This document shows positions 16,754 to 26,395 of a stretch of 64,000 nt of DNA, piece by piece. Each line of letters opens with the position of its first letter. Position 1 is the first letter of the stretch. The position numbers and the translations under genes are program-made. The DNA is from Stigmatella aurantiaca (lineage in GTDB: Bacteria > Myxococcota > Myxococcia > Myxococcales > Myxococcaceae): contig NZ_FOAP01000011.1 in assembly GCF_900109545.1 (NCBI RefSeq), positions 1 to 64,000 on the forward strand, read 5' to 3'. Below the pieces are notes generated by a model. That model saw only the letters and a program-made list of their open reading frames with translations. It was not told the DNA's origin and searched no databases.

Positions 16754-18507
16754 CAGAGCCGCAGCTTCTTCACCGTGCTCTGGCCGGAGCGAATCTCCAC
16801 CTCGATGACCGTGGAGATGTTCTTCGCCTCGTTGACGAGCTTGAGCTGGTGCTGTCCCGCGGGCAGGACATGGTCGATGAGGGGCGTGTCCCCCAGCTTC
16901 CGCCCGCGCAGGAACACGTGCGTCCAGGGCGTGGTGTCCAGCGTCAACCGGCCCGTGGCCTTCTTCGACGTCTTGGACGCGGCGGCGGCCGGCTCCTTCT
17001 CTGGAGGAGGCTCGGCCACGGGCGGCGGGGGCTCGGCGGCCAGCGCCAGCACCACCATGGCCCGCTCGCCCGGGTGGGCCAGCTTCACCCGGCGCTCCGC
17101 GGGGAGCCTCCCCTCCAGCGAGGCCGCCACCGTGTGCTCGCCCAGGGCAAGGGAGTCCAGCCGCAAGGGAGAGCGCCCCACGTCCTTGCCATCCACCACG
17201 AGCCGGGCGCCGGGAGGCTCCGTCTCGATGGTGAGCACCGGCGGGGCAGGCGGTGTGGGGGCCGCCGCGGCCACCGGCGCCGGAACCGGCTCCGTCCGCC
17301 GGGGCCACAGGAGCCCCAGGGCCCCTCCTCCCAGGGCAAGCGCGAGAGCCGCCGCCGCCCCTACGAGCCTCGCCCCCCGGCGCCGGAGCCACGGCTGCTC
17401 CAGCGTGGTCTCCTCCTCGGCCTGCGGGAGTGAGCCCGGCACCGAGGCCGCCGAGATGCCGCGCGCGGCCACCCGCTGGGCTCCCGAGGCGGACAGGTCC
17501 CCGGAGCGGGCCGTATCGAGCAGCCGGGAGCGCTCCTGGATGCGCTCGCCAAACACCTGCGACATGTAGTGGGCCAGTTCGGCGGAACCCGTGCCCTCGC
17601 TCTGGCCGCGCAGCCACTCCTCCAGGGCGTGCTGGAAGTGGCGCGCCGTGGGGTAACGCTCGCCGGGCTGCCGGGCGAGCGCCCGGGCGATGAGGTGGCT
17701 CAGGGCCTCCGGCACCTCGGGGTTGCGCGTGTGGGCCAGCGGCAGCGGCTCCTCGCTGGCCACCGCCTGCAGCGCGGCGAGCGGCTCAGGGAACTTGAAG
17801 AGCCGCGAGCGCGTCACCAGCTCGAAGAGGATGACCCCCAGCGAGAAGATGTCGCTGCGCCCATCCAGGGGCTGACCCCGGGCCTGCTCGGGCGACATGT
17901 AGGCCGCCTTGCCTTTGACCTGGCCCGACAGGGTCTGGCTCTCCCGGGTGGCGGCCTTGGCGATGCCGAAGTCCAGGACCTTCACCCCCCCGTCGTACGT
18001 CAGCAGGAGGTTCTGAGGGGACACGTCGCGGTGGACGATGCCGAGCAGCGCCCCATCCGGCCCCACCTTGGCGTGCGCATAGCCAAGCCCCTCGGCGGCG
18101 CTCGCGATGATGCGGACCGCGTGGGAGAGGGGCAGTGGCCGCTTCTGGCGCATGCCCGTGCGCACCACGGAGGCCAGGTTCTCGCCCGGCAGGTACTCCA
18201 TGGCGATGTAGAAGGCGCCCTCCTCCTCGCCCAGGTCGAAGATCTGGACGATGTTCGGGTGGTTGAGCTGCGCGGCGAGCCGTGCCTCGTCGAGGAACAT
18301 CCCCACGAACTCGGGATCCGTGCCCAGCCCGTCCAGGATGCGCTTGATGACGATGAACTTCTCGAACCCCTTGGGCCCCACCTGGCGCGCGAGCCAGATC
18401 TCCGCCATGCCGCCCACCGCGAGCCGCGTCAGCAGGCTGTAGCGGCCCACCGTGAGCCCCTGCTGCCAGACCGCGAGGGCCTCGGGCCCAGCTGAGGGGG
18501 AGGGCAT
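16753..18507 (-). CDS. Ser/Thr protein kinase with C-terminal PEGA domains
   Basis: A 584-residue Hanks-type kinase. Catalytic domain about 20-290: VGGMAEIWLA glycine loop, VIK lysine, HRDVSPQN with His159/Arg160/Asp161, DFGIAK, MSPEQARG and SDIFSLG. A variable segment follows, then one transmembrane helix (about 385-405) and two extracytoplasmic PEGA-type repeats (VLTIETEPPGARLVVDG; RLTLDTTPWTHVFLRG). The ATG at 18507 was chosen; a GTG three codons upstream is equally possible because neither has a good ribosome site, fitting a very short leader. It overlaps the LpxR-like gene, which may link phospho-signalling with outer-membrane remodelling. Confidence 0.93.
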   Translation of the reverse strand: MPSPSAGPEALAVWQQGLTVGRYSLLTRLAVGGMAEIWLARQVGPKGFEKFIVIKRILDGLGTDPEFVGMFLDEARLAAQLNHPNIVQIFDLGEEEGAFYIAMEYLPGENLASVVRTGMRQKRPLPLSHAVRIIASAAEGLGYAHAKVGPDGALLGIVHRDVSPQNLLLTYDGGVKVLDFGIAKAATRESQTLSGQVKGKAAYMSPEQARGQPLDGRSDIFSLGVILFELVTRSRLFKFPEPLAALQAVASEEPLPLAHTRNPEVPEALSHLIARALARQPGERYPTARHFQHALEEWLRGQSEGTGSAELAHYMSQVFGERIQERSRLLDTARSGDLSASGAQRVAARGISAASVPGSLPQAEEETTLEQPWLRRRGARLVGAAAALALALGGGALGLLWPRRTEPVPAPVAAAAPTPPAPPVLTIETEPPGARLVVDGKDVGRSPLRLDSLALGEHTVAASLEGRLPAERRVKLAHPGERAMVVLALAAEPPPPVAEPPPEKEPAAAASKTSKKATGRLTLDTTPWTHVFLRGRKLGDTPLIDHVLPAGQHQLKLVNEAKNISTVIEVEIRSGQSTVKKLRL

Positions 18508-18524
18508 GTCGCTCACGTGGAAAT

Positions 18525-18552
18525 TTTCTACGCGGCCTCCACCCCCTGTCAA
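18525..18552 (-). promoter_or_regulatory. Sigma70-type promoter of the Ser/Thr kinase gene
   Basis: On the minus strand a consensus TTGACA (18552-18547) is followed after 16 bases by TAGAAA (18530-18525). Initiation would fall about 10 bases before the GTG/ATG starts, predicting a leaderless or nearly leaderless message for the kinase-LpxR pair. Confidence 0.55.
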
Positions 18553-18592
18553 TTCTCGATTCTCGTCAATACCTGATTAATATCACCCGGCT

Positions 18593-19636
18593 TTGGCCTC
18601 TCCCCGCCCCTTCCTCGTGCTCACCGCCACCTTGCTCCTGGCCCCGCTGGCCTGGGGCGAGGCTCCCAATGCCGAGCTGCCCCGGGCACGCCGGCTCCTC
18701 GAGTCCCTGCGCTACGCCGAGGCCGCGCGCGCGCTGGACACCGCCCGCGCCCAGCTGGGCAACGACCGGGACACCCTGCTGGACATCCTGGAGCTCCAGG
18801 GCGTGGTGGCCGCCATGCTCCAGCAGCCCGCGAAGGCCCGCGCGGCGTTCCAGACCCTGCTGGTGCTCGCTCCGGACCGCCAGCTCAAGGGGGACTACGC
18901 CCCCCGGGTCGTCACCCCCTTCTTCGAGGCCAAGGCCTGGGTCACGGATCAACAGGCGGTGCTGCGGCTGGAGGCGGTCCCCCAGGCGGAGGGGACCCCA
19001 TCCGTGGAGAGCCTCTCGGTGCGCACGCCGGTGGATCTGCTGAAGCTGGGCCGCACCGTGCGCTTCCACCTCAACGAGGCCGGGGCCCGGTGGAGGGAGC
19101 AGACGAGCCCCTTGTTGGAGGGCCAGGCGTCGGTGGCCGTGAGGGGGCAGCAGGTGCGGTGGTGGGCCGAGTTGCTCGACGAGCGCCAGGCGGTCCTCTC
19201 CACGCTGGGCAGCGCCACGGCCCCCCTGACGGCGAGCCCGCCCCTGCCCCCTGCCTTCACGCCACAGGCCTCCCGGGCCGAAGAAGAAGCCCTGGAGAAG
19301 GCCCCCAGTTCGCCCTGGCGGCGCGCGGCGTATGTGTGTCTGGGCGTGGCCGTGGGAAGCGGGGCCGCCGGGGGCTACTTCGGGCTGCGCTCGCGCAATG
19401 CCCGGGCGGACGTGGAGGGCGCCGCCGTGAATGATCAGGGCCTGACCACCGGCCTCACCCAGCGCGAGGCCTATGCGCTGGATGACCGGGCGCGCTCGAA
19501 CGCGCGGCTGGCCAATATCCTGTTCGGCGTGGCGGGCGCCACGGCACTGGCGGGAGGAACGTTCTGGGTGCTGGGCGCCCCCGTGCAGGTCTCCGCCACG
19601 CCCGCGGGCGTGGTGCTCCAAGGTGAACTCCCATGA
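18593..19636 (+). CDS. Exported helical-repeat (TPR-like) membrane protein
   Basis: A 347-residue protein with a signal peptide (LTATLLLAPLAWG), an alpha-helical N-terminal region of about 100 residues with Ala/Leu pairs (YAEAARALDTARAQLGN) like tetratricopeptide repeats, a middle domain, and two hydrophobic C-terminal segments (about 248-268 and 305-325). The frame opens with TTG at 18593; no ATG is available before the signal core. It is divergent from the kinase gene and overlaps the next gene by four bases (ATGA). Function unknown; possibly a scaffold with the lipoprotein that follows. Confidence 0.7.
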   Translation: MASPRPFLVLTATLLLAPLAWGEAPNAELPRARRLLESLRYAEAARALDTARAQLGNDRDTLLDILELQGVVAAMLQQPAKARAAFQTLLVLAPDRQLKGDYAPRVVTPFFEAKAWVTDQQAVLRLEAVPQAEGTPSVESLSVRTPVDLLKLGRTVRFHLNEAGARWREQTSPLLEGQASVAVRGQQVRWWAELLDERQAVLSTLGSATAPLTASPPLPPAFTPQASRAEEEALEKAPSSPWRRAAYVCLGVAVGSGAAGGYFGLRSRNARADVEGAAVNDQGLTTGLTQREAYALDDRARSNARLANILFGVAGATALAGGTFWVLGAPVQVSATPAGVVLQGELP

Positions 19637-21594
19637 GCCGGTGCCCTTCCCTGCGAACAGCCCCCACGATGCTCCTGGTGCTCCTGGCCTTCTGGGCAGG
19701 GTGCGACAGCGGCCCCACGGGGGCGGAATCGCGGCGCTTCGCCTGTACCGAGGACCGTGAGTGCGCGGGGGGCTTCGTCTGCCGTGCGAACGAGTGCCTC
19801 CCCGAGGAGACGCCCGGAACGCCCGATGGCGGCCCGGACGCGGGCCCCCCGGATGGCGGGGAGCCGGACGGCGGACCCGACTCGGGCACCCCGGACGGCG
19901 GGGACACCTCCCTCCCCACCCGGCTCGCCTTCGGCAATTCGCAGCCGCCCCTCACGGTTGGACAGTGCTCCAACGCCGTGGAGGTCGAAACCCGGACCGG
20001 GACGGACACCGCGGCCCCCGTGCAGACCGCGACGGTCCTCACCCTGAGCGCCAACCCCAGCGCCGGCCTCACCTTCTACCGGGATGCGGCTTGCCAGCTG
20101 CCCGCCAACTCCGTGACGGTGGAGGCCGGCAGCAGCCGCGCCGCCTTCCATGTCCGGGGAACCGTGGCCCAGACGGTCAACCTGGGTGTGGTGGCCCAGG
20201 GGCTCTCCAATGCCAACCAGGCGCTGACCTTCCGCGCCGCGGCCCCCACGAACCTCGTCTTCGTGACCCCTGCGCAGACCTTGCCCGCGGGAGGTTGCTC
20301 CGCCCGGGTGGAGGTCGAGGCGCGCGACGCCTACGGCAACCCAGCGTCCTTCCCCACCGCGCGGACGGTGCTGCTGAGGGCCCCGAGCAGCGCGGGCGTG
20401 GCCTTCTTCGCCGACCCGGCATGTCAAACCGGCCTCAGCGAACAGGTGCTCGCCCCGGGGGCCTCCCGGGTGGCCTTTTACTTCAAGGGCCGGACAGGCG
20501 GCGCGTTCAACCTTTCCGCCATCGTGGCGGAGCAGTTCTCCGTATTCCAGCGCGAGACCCTTCTGCCCATGGTGCGCACCGGCTTCTGTTCCTTCTCCTC
20601 CTCCAGCACCGTGGAGCAGTGCCGAGTCTCGCCGGCGCAGCTCGATCTCTCGAAGACGATGCTGTTCTTCCAAGCCAACTCCTACAACAACAACCCCCAC
20701 ACCTCGAACGTGCGGTGTGCGCTGACGGCACGGGACACCATCACGTGCAGCCGCAACGACGATGGGAGCGAAGTCGACATCCTCTGGCAAACCGTGGAGC
20801 GCCCATCTGGGCTCCAGGTCCAGCACATTCCCGTGCTTTGCAAAGGTGCCGTCACCCAGGTTCCCGTGTCTCCCGTCTCGAGCCTCGAGCACACCTTCCT
20901 CTTGGTGAGCGCCGAGCAGGGAGGGACCACCCTGGGGGATGATGACTTCTTCACCGCCCGGCTCGTCTCGGCCAACCAGGTGGATGTGGCCTTCAGCACG
21001 GCGTGCAACAGTGGCTGGAAAGCCTCACTCCAGGCCGTGGAGTCCCCGGACATCCACGTCACCCGGGGCACCACGGACCGGATGACGGGCACCCAAATCA
21101 CCGTCTCGGGGCTGGCCCCGGTGGACCTCTCCTCCACCGCGCTGCTCTTCACCCACCGGGTGTCCAACACGGACGCCCCTGTCCTGTGTGACCGGGTGCT
21201 GCGCGGCGAGCTCACCTCGCCCACCACCATCACCTTCTCGCGAGGCGCGGGAAACCCCGCCTGCACCACCGCGTCCGTGGACGCCATCTCCTGGGAGCGC
21301 ATCGCGTTCGGTGCCTCCGCGCGGACCCAGCACATCCCGGTCACCCTGAACGCTCCCATCGAGAGCGACGACTTCGCCATCACCCCGGTGGACCCGACCC
21401 GCTCGCTCATCTTCGCCAGCGGGCAAGGGCCCTCCGGCCAGGCCTGGGGTGAAAGCTCGTACGCGAGCGACGACATCGCGGGCGCCGCCCTGGGCGTGTT
21501 CGAGCTGGAAGGCGACACGGAGTTCGAGGCCTCACGCGCCGCCCCGCTGGGCACGGTGAGGTGGAACACCACCGTGGTGGAGTTCGAACCCTGA
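19633..21594 (+). CDS. Large lipoprotein with Asp/Gly-rich linker and beta-sandwich repeats
   Basis: A 653-residue lipoprotein: signal with lipobox-like FWAGC, a small Cys cluster (CTEDRECAGGFVCRANEC, an EGF/DUF-like knot), a linker built of PDGG units (about residues 60-90), then repeated domains starting LAFGNSQPPLTVGQCS and LVFVTPAQTLPAGGCS, each with a Cys pair, and a C-terminal half with two related repeats containing SWERIAFG / LWQTVERPSG and HIPV. The start codon overlaps the previous stop as ATGA, so the pair is an operon. A surface adhesin-like or scaffold role is a guess. Confidence 0.75.
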   Translation: MSRCPSLRTAPTMLLVLLAFWAGCDSGPTGAESRRFACTEDRECAGGFVCRANECLPEETPGTPDGGPDAGPPDGGEPDGGPDSGTPDGGDTSLPTRLAFGNSQPPLTVGQCSNAVEVETRTGTDTAAPVQTATVLTLSANPSAGLTFYRDAACQLPANSVTVEAGSSRAAFHVRGTVAQTVNLGVVAQGLSNANQALTFRAAAPTNLVFVTPAQTLPAGGCSARVEVEARDAYGNPASFPTARTVLLRAPSSAGVAFFADPACQTGLSEQVLAPGASRVAFYFKGRTGGAFNLSAIVAEQFSVFQRETLLPMVRTGFCSFSSSSTVEQCRVSPAQLDLSKTMLFFQANSYNNNPHTSNVRCALTARDTITCSRNDDGSEVDILWQTVERPSGLQVQHIPVLCKGAVTQVPVSPVSSLEHTFLLVSAEQGGTTLGDDDFFTARLVSANQVDVAFSTACNSGWKASLQAVESPDIHVTRGTTDRMTGTQITVSGLAPVDLSSTALLFTHRVSNTDAPVLCDRVLRGELTSPTTITFSRGAGNPACTTASVDAISWERIAFGASARTQHIPVTLNAPIESDDFAITPVDPTRSLIFASGQGPSGQAWGESSYASDDIAGAALGVFELEGDTEFEASRAAPLGTVRWNTTVVEFEP

Positions 21595-21606
21595 GCCCGC
21601 CGGGGC

Positions 21607-22767
21607 TCAGTACGCCACGCCGTAGCTGGAGGCCTGCTTTCGCACGCTCTTCATCACGTTGTCGTCGAAGCTGGCCTCCGTCTCCGCCACGTTCTTCTGG
21701 CGCCACGTGTCGCGCTCCGCCGCGAGCTTCGCGGCCCGCTCCTCCAGCACCTTGCGCTCCGCCACCAGCGTCTTCACCTTCGCGGCCTGCTCCTGCTTGC
21801 TCAGGCCTTGGAGCGGCGCGGGCAGCTCGGCCTCCTTCACGCTCGCCAGCATCTCCGGCTTCTCGGCCAGGTCCACCGCCCCCCCCACGGCCACGGGCGC
21901 GCTGCTCACCGCCCCGGCCCCGAGGGCACTCTTGCCCCGCGCCTTCTTCATGTAGCTGATGCGCTCGGCGGCGGACTCCGCCGGCAGGGCCGCCATCTGC
22001 GCCGCGCGGTCCCGGTTCTCGGCCTGCACCACCGCCGTGCCCGTGTAGAGGGTCTTCGCGGCGATCTTCCCGTTCACCTCCGCCAGCTCCGCGTCATAGG
22101 GCGTGGCCACCGCCAGCATCCCCCCGGAGGAGTCGATCGAGTCGAACGTCCCATCCGTCAGCTTCGCCACGGCCTTCCAGGCCTTCTCCGTCGCGGCGTC
22201 GTCACCACAGCGAACCGTGTTCACCACGATGCGCCGCTCCTTCGCCGCCTTCGACCATTGCTGGAAGTTCCACGCCTGCTCGCGGCTCGCCGGGGGCGCA
22301 TCCCCCACCAGGAAGATGACCTTCATCGTCTCCCGGCCGCTGCTCCAGGACATCTTCGACACCGCCTCCCCCAGCCCCCGGCCCACGTGCTCCGGCGAGT
22401 CCCCGCCCCCGTCGGCGCGCAGCTGGCGCAGGTGGGTGAAGACCGTGTCCAGGTCCTCGCTCAAATCGAAGCGCTTCGTCACGTACTCATCGCCCACGTC
22501 CCGGTACGCCACCACCCCCACCTTCAGGCGCGGCGTGGGCTTGCCGGTGGCGATGCGCGAGGCGATGGAGAAGATCTTCTGCTTGGCCCCCTCCAGCAGG
22601 CTGCCCATCGAGCCCGTCGTGTCCAGCACGAAGACCACCTCGATCTGCGGGGCGGCGGCCTTCTGCGCGGCGGGGGGAGCCTCCTCGGCCAGGGCGCGGG
22701 GGGCGGAGAACACGGTGGTGGCGAGCGCGGCGGCCAGGAAGGGCCGGACCAGGAACTTCAGGGACAT
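21607..22767 (-). CDS. Exported von Willebrand factor A domain protein
   Basis: A 386-residue protein with a signal peptide (FLAAALATTVFSAPRALA). The VWA domain spans about residues 40-215, with a MIDAS variant DTTGSMGS, the conserved DGGGDSPEH and FLVGDAPP. A coiled-coil-like Lys/Glu/Ala region fills residues 300-386. The ATG at 22767 has GGAG six bases upstream. Probably periplasmic, metal-dependent protein binding. It shares its strand with the BrkB-like gene, 95 bases away, and converges on the large lipoprotein gene. Confidence 0.85.
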   Translation of the reverse strand: MSLKFLVRPFLAAALATTVFSAPRALAEEAPPAAQKAAAPQIEVVFVLDTTGSMGSLLEGAKQKIFSIASRIATGKPTPRLKVGVVAYRDVGDEYVTKRFDLSEDLDTVFTHLRQLRADGGGDSPEHVGRGLGEAVSKMSWSSGRETMKVIFLVGDAPPASREQAWNFQQWSKAAKERRIVVNTVRCGDDAATEKAWKAVAKLTDGTFDSIDSSGGMLAVATPYDAELAEVNGKIAAKTLYTGTAVVQAENRDRAAQMAALPAESAAERISYMKKARGKSALGAGAVSSAPVAVGGAVDLAEKPEMLASVKEAELPAPLQGLSKQEQAAKVKTLVAERKVLEERAAKLAAERDTWRQKNVAETEASFDDNVMKSVRKQASSYGVAY

Positions 22768-22862
22768 GGAGGACTCCAGGGGGCAACAGGGAAGAGCGGT
22801 AGCGCGCGCGGTCTTCCCTGGAACGGACCAGCCCCCTGGAGGGTTTAAGGCCCTGCTTTTTT

Positions 22863-23915
22863 TCAGGTGGAGCGGGTTCCCCGGCGCAGCAGGAAGATGC
22901 CCAGCCCCAGCCCCGCCGCCCACTTGACCGCGGACACCAGGGGGGTGTCCTTGAGGGGCATCGGCGCCGGCGGTACCGGCGGCGTGGGACGGAACTCCGT
23001 GGAGCCGGGCAGCTTGGCCCCCTTCTGCTCCGCCTCGGTCTTGGTCACCAGGGGCCCGCCCTGGTCCAGCTCCTTCTCGCCCGGCGCCTTCCCCTCGGGG
23101 GAGCGGTGCTCGAGGATGGCGTTGATCTCCGCGCCAATCAGGATGACCTGCGAGGAGATCCACATCCACATCAGCAGCACGATGACACCGCCGATGGCGC
23201 CGTAGTTCGCATCGTAGCTGCCGAAGTTCGCCACGTACTGGGAGAAGCCCCACGAGGCGATCAGCCAGATGATGACGCCGGCCACCGAGCCCGGGGTGAT
23301 GAAGCGGAAGCGCTGCTTGACGTCCGGCAGGGCGAAGTAGAGCAACGCCCAGACGAACATCATCATCACCCCCGCGACGGGCAGGCGCAGCCAGGTGACG
23401 AGCGTCGGGAAGGGACCGCCGACCTTATCGGCCAGAGCAGGCGTCACCACCGCCGCCGCCGCCGCGAGGATGGAGATGGCCGCCGTCACCAGCGTCACCA
23501 GCAACGCCACGCCGCGAACCTTCCAGAAGGGACGCGACTCCTCCACGCCATAGGCCGTGTTGAGCGCCGTCATCAGCGCCACCATGCCGCCCGAGGCCGC
23601 CCAGACGGCGCCCACGCCGCCCAGTGTCAGCAAGCCCACGTTGTTGCTGGACGCCAACGCGTGGAGCCGGTCCCCGAGGATGGACACCACCTCCTTGGGG
23701 GCCACCCGCGACAGCTCCTGGATCAGCGCTTCGGCCTGAGCCGGGTCGATGATGACGCTGGCCAAGGAGACCAGGAACAGCAGGAACGGGAAGATCGCCA
23801 GGATCGCCGAGAACGTCAGCGAACCAGCCACGTCCCCCACCTTGTCCCGCGTGTACTCGTCCTTCAGCGCCTTGAAGAACTCTTTCCAGCTCATGCCCTT
23901 GCCTGGAAGAACCAT
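22863..23915 (-). CDS. YihY/virulence factor BrkB family membrane protein
   Basis: A 350-residue polytopic inner-membrane protein, formerly called RNase BN. Family landmarks are DVAGSLTFSAILAIFPF, VWAASGGMVALMTALN, and near the C-terminus GSYDANYGAIGGVIVLLMWMW followed by GAEINA. A hydrophilic tail with Pro-rich sequence and a final hydrophobic segment with RRGTRST is an addition. The ATG at 23915 has GAGGAGG four bases upstream; longer frames lack this. No transport substrate is established. It lies downstream of the rml operon with a 117-bp gap. Confidence 0.85.
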   Translation of the reverse strand: MVLPGKGMSWKEFFKALKDEYTRDKVGDVAGSLTFSAILAIFPFLLFLVSLASVIIDPAQAEALIQELSRVAPKEVVSILGDRLHALASSNNVGLLTLGGVGAVWAASGGMVALMTALNTAYGVEESRPFWKVRGVALLVTLVTAAISILAAAAAVVTPALADKVGGPFPTLVTWLRLPVAGVMMMFVWALLYFALPDVKQRFRFITPGSVAGVIIWLIASWGFSQYVANFGSYDANYGAIGGVIVLLMWMWISSQVILIGAEINAILEHRSPEGKAPGEKELDQGGPLVTKTEAEQKGAKLPGSTEFRPTPPVPPAPMPLKDTPLVSAVKWAAGLGLGIFLLRRGTRST

Positions 23916-24032
23916 TCCGCCTCCTCGACCGTGTTCGCAGGGAACAATGCGCACGGTGAGGAGGGCTGGCGGCGGACCCATTCCAGCGTGCTTCAGGATG
24001 CACGCTGAGCAGGCAAGCAAAAGAGCCCCTGC

Positions 24033-24587
24033 TTACTTCCCGTAGGTGGGCAGCAGCGGCGCGTCCTTCAGGCGCGGCGCCGCGGCATCCTTCGCGGACA
24101 GCTTCGGCTCGCCGGAGAGCGGCCAGGTGATGCCCAGGTCCGGATCATTCCACAGGATGGAGCGCTCGTTCTGGGGGGAGTAGAGCGCGGTGCACTTGTA
24201 CTGGAAGTCCGCGGACTCCGAGGTGACGCAGAAGCCATGGGCGAAGCCCGGCGGCACCCAGAGCTGGCGCCGGTTCTCCGCGGACAGCTCCACCCCCACC
24301 CACTTGCCGAAGGTGGGCGAGCCCCGGCGGATGTCCACCGCCACGTCGAACACCGCGCCGGCCACCACCTGGACGAGCTTGCCCTGGGGCTGGGGCTCCT
24401 GGAAGTGAAGCCCCCGGAGCGTGCCCTTGGCCGAGCGCGAGTAGTTGTCCTGCACGAACGGCCCGGGGATGCCCGCGTCCGCGTAGCGCTGGGCGTGGAA
24501 CGTCTCCAGGAAGAAGCCCCGGTCGTCTCCGAACACCTTGGGCTCGATGAGGAGCACCCCGGGAATGGCCGTCTCCGTCACCTTCAC
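24033..24587 (-). CDS. rfbC: dTDP-4-dehydrorhamnose 3,5-epimerase
   Basis: A 184-residue cupin-fold epimerase (RmlC), the third step of dTDP-L-rhamnose synthesis. It has [32 protein letters not shown] with the catalytic histidine, and [11 protein letters not shown]. The GTG start (24587-24585) overlaps the rfbA stop as GTGA and has AAGGGGG upstream. Last of four rml genes in order B-D-A-C. Confidence 0.96.
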   Translation of the reverse strand: MKVTETAIPGVLLIEPKVFGDDRGFFLETFHAQRYADAGIPGPFVQDNYSRSAKGTLRGLHFQEPQPQGKLVQVVAGAVFDVAVDIRRGSPTFGKWVGVELSAENRRQLWVPPGFAHGFCVTSESADFQYKCTALYSPQNERSILWNDPDLGITWPLSGEPKLSAKDAAAPRLKDAPLLPTYGK

Positions 24588-25465
24588 GACACCGCCCCCT
24601 TGTTCTCCAGGAGCGCCAGCAGGTACTGCCCGTACTCGTTCTTGCGCATGGGCTCGGCCAGCGCGGCCACCTGCGCGGCGGTGATGTAGCCCATGCGGTA
24701 GGAGATCTCCTCGGGGCACGCCACCTTGAGCCCCTGCCGGCGCTCGATGATCTCGATGTAGTTGGAGGCCTGCATCAGCGACTCGTGGGTGCCGGTGTCC
24801 AGCCACGCGTAGCCGCGGCCCATCAGCTCCACCTGAAGCTGGCCCCGGCGCAGGTACTCGGCGTTCACGTCGGTGATTTCGTACTCGCCGCGCTTGGAGG
24901 GCTTGAGCTGCGCGGCCACGTCCAGCACCTGGTTGTCGTAGAAGTACAGGCCCGTGACGGCGTAGTTGGACTTGGGCTGGGTGGGCTTCTCCTCGAGGCT
25001 CACCGCGCGGTTGTTCGCGTCCAGCTCCACCACGCCGTAGCGCTCCGGATCCTTCACGTAGTAGCCGAACACCGTGGCGCCCTGGCGCTGCTTGCCGGCC
25101 CGCTGCAGCATGTCGGTGAAGCCGTGGCCGTAAAAGATGTTGTCGCCCAGGATGAGGCACACGGGCTCATTGCCCACGAACTGCCGGCCAATCACGAACG
25201 CCTGCGCCAGGCCGTCGGGCCGGGGCTGCTCGGCGTACTCGAAGCGCACGCCCCACTGCTCGCCGGTCCCCAGCAGCTCGCGAAAGCGCGGCAGGTCCGT
25301 GGGCGTGGAGATGATGAGAATCTCCCGGATCCCCGCCAGCATCAGCGTGGTGACCGGGTAGTAGATCATCGGCTTGTCGTAGACGGGCAGGAGCTGCTTG
25401 CTGACGACGCGCGTCAGCGGGTACAGGCGCGTGCCTGAACCGCCGGCGAGAACAATCCCTTTCAT
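24584..25465 (-). CDS. rfbA: Glucose-1-phosphate thymidylyltransferase
   Basis: A 293-residue RmlA that makes dTDP-glucose from glucose 1-phosphate and dTTP. Visible are the nucleotidyl signature [37 protein letters not shown] and [20 protein letters not shown]. Of two adjacent ATGs, the one at 25465 has GAGG at 6-base spacing and overlaps the rfbD stop by one base (TGATG). Confidence 0.97.
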   Translation of the reverse strand: MKGIVLAGGSGTRLYPLTRVVSKQLLPVYDKPMIYYPVTTLMLAGIREILIISTPTDLPRFRELLGTGEQWGVRFEYAEQPRPDGLAQAFVIGRQFVGNEPVCLILGDNIFYGHGFTDMLQRAGKQRQGATVFGYYVKDPERYGVVELDANNRAVSLEEKPTQPKSNYAVTGLYFYDNQVLDVAAQLKPSKRGEYEITDVNAEYLRRGQLQVELMGRGYAWLDTGTHESLMQASNYIEIIERRQGLKVACPEEISYRMGYITAAQVAALAEPMRKNEYGQYLLALLENKGAVS

Positions 25466-26376
25466 CATGCACCTCGGACAGGCGTGGTTCCGGCCTTCCA
25501 CGCCGCATGAAACCGCTGCAGTGACTCGTTGAGCGCGAGGGGCTTCGCCTGGAGCTGGGCCCTCGCCTTGTCCGCCTTGAGCCCGCTGTGCAGCGGGCGG
25601 GGGCTGGCCAACTTCAAATCCGCCATGCGCGAGGGCACGAGCAGGCCCGGGTCGAACCCGAACACCTCGCACAGCGCACGGCCAAAGGAGACGCGGTTGA
25701 CCACCTCGCCACCGCACGTGTTCCAGATGCCGCCCAGCTTGCGCTCGCCCAGCTCCACCAGCATCGCCGCCACGCTGTCGGCGAGGCTCGGCGCGACGAA
25801 CTGATCCTCGAAGAGCTTGACGGTCTGCCCCTTCTCCAGCGCGCCCACCAGCCAGGCGCCGAAGTTGGGACGGCCCGCGGGCGGCCAGCCGTACACCACC
25901 GCCGTGCGGGCAATGGCGCACCCGGGCACGAAGGACTGCGCGGCCTGCTCCCCCATGTGCTTCGTGAGGGCGTAGACGCCGCGCGGGTTGGGGCGGGCCT
26001 CTTCGTCATAGGGGCCCGCGTTGCCGTCGAAGACGTAGTCCGTGGAGACGTGCACCAGGTGGGCGCCCACCTTGCGCGCGCCCTTGGCCACGGCCATGGC
26101 GGCGGTGACGTTGGCGGCGTAGGCCTGGTCCGGCGCCCGCTCGCACGCGTCCACCTCCGTCATGGAGGCAGGGTGGATGACGGCGTCGGGCGCCGCGGCA
26201 TCGAGGGCGGTGAGGACGTCCGCCTCCAGGGTGAGGTCCACCGGGATGTAGCGGTGGGCCCCGCCCGTGCGCCGCGCGCCCCGGCCGATCCCCACCACCT
26301 CGTGGCCCCGCTGCTCCAGCTGGGCGCAGACGCGGCTGCCGACCAGCCCGTTGGAACCCGTGACGACAAAGCGCAT
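25465..26376 (-). CDS. rfbD: dTDP-4-dehydrorhamnose reductase
   Basis: A 303-residue short-chain reductase (RmlD), the final step to dTDP-L-rhamnose. The Rossmann motif [10 protein letters not shown] is at the N-terminus, [10 protein letters not shown] and the catalytic Tyr/Lys pair YALTKHMGE follow, then the RTAVVYGW strand. It starts 19 bases after rfbB and its stop shares a base with the rfbA start. Confidence 0.95.
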   Translation of the reverse strand: MRFVVTGSNGLVGSRVCAQLEQRGHEVVGIGRGARRTGGAHRYIPVDLTLEADVLTALDAAAPDAVIHPASMTEVDACERAPDQAYAANVTAAMAVAKGARKVGAHLVHVSTDYVFDGNAGPYDEEARPNPRGVYALTKHMGEQAAQSFVPGCAIARTAVVYGWPPAGRPNFGAWLVGALEKGQTVKLFEDQFVAPSLADSVAAMLVELGERKLGGIWNTCGGEVVNRVSFGRALCEVFGFDPGLLVPSRMADLKLASPRPLHSGLKADKARAQLQAKPLALNESLQRFHAAWKAGTTPVRGA

Positions 26377-26395
26377 GGTAACGGCTCCGGAAGGC

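Noticed and set aside
22840-22866. T run near the end of the BrkB-like gene as a terminator
   Set aside because: The run of T is on the plus strand while the gene is read on the minus strand, and no stem precedes it in the right direction.
24005-24032. Hairpin GCAGG...CCTGC after rfbC as a terminator
   Set aside because: The stem is only five or six bases and the T run falls in the loop.
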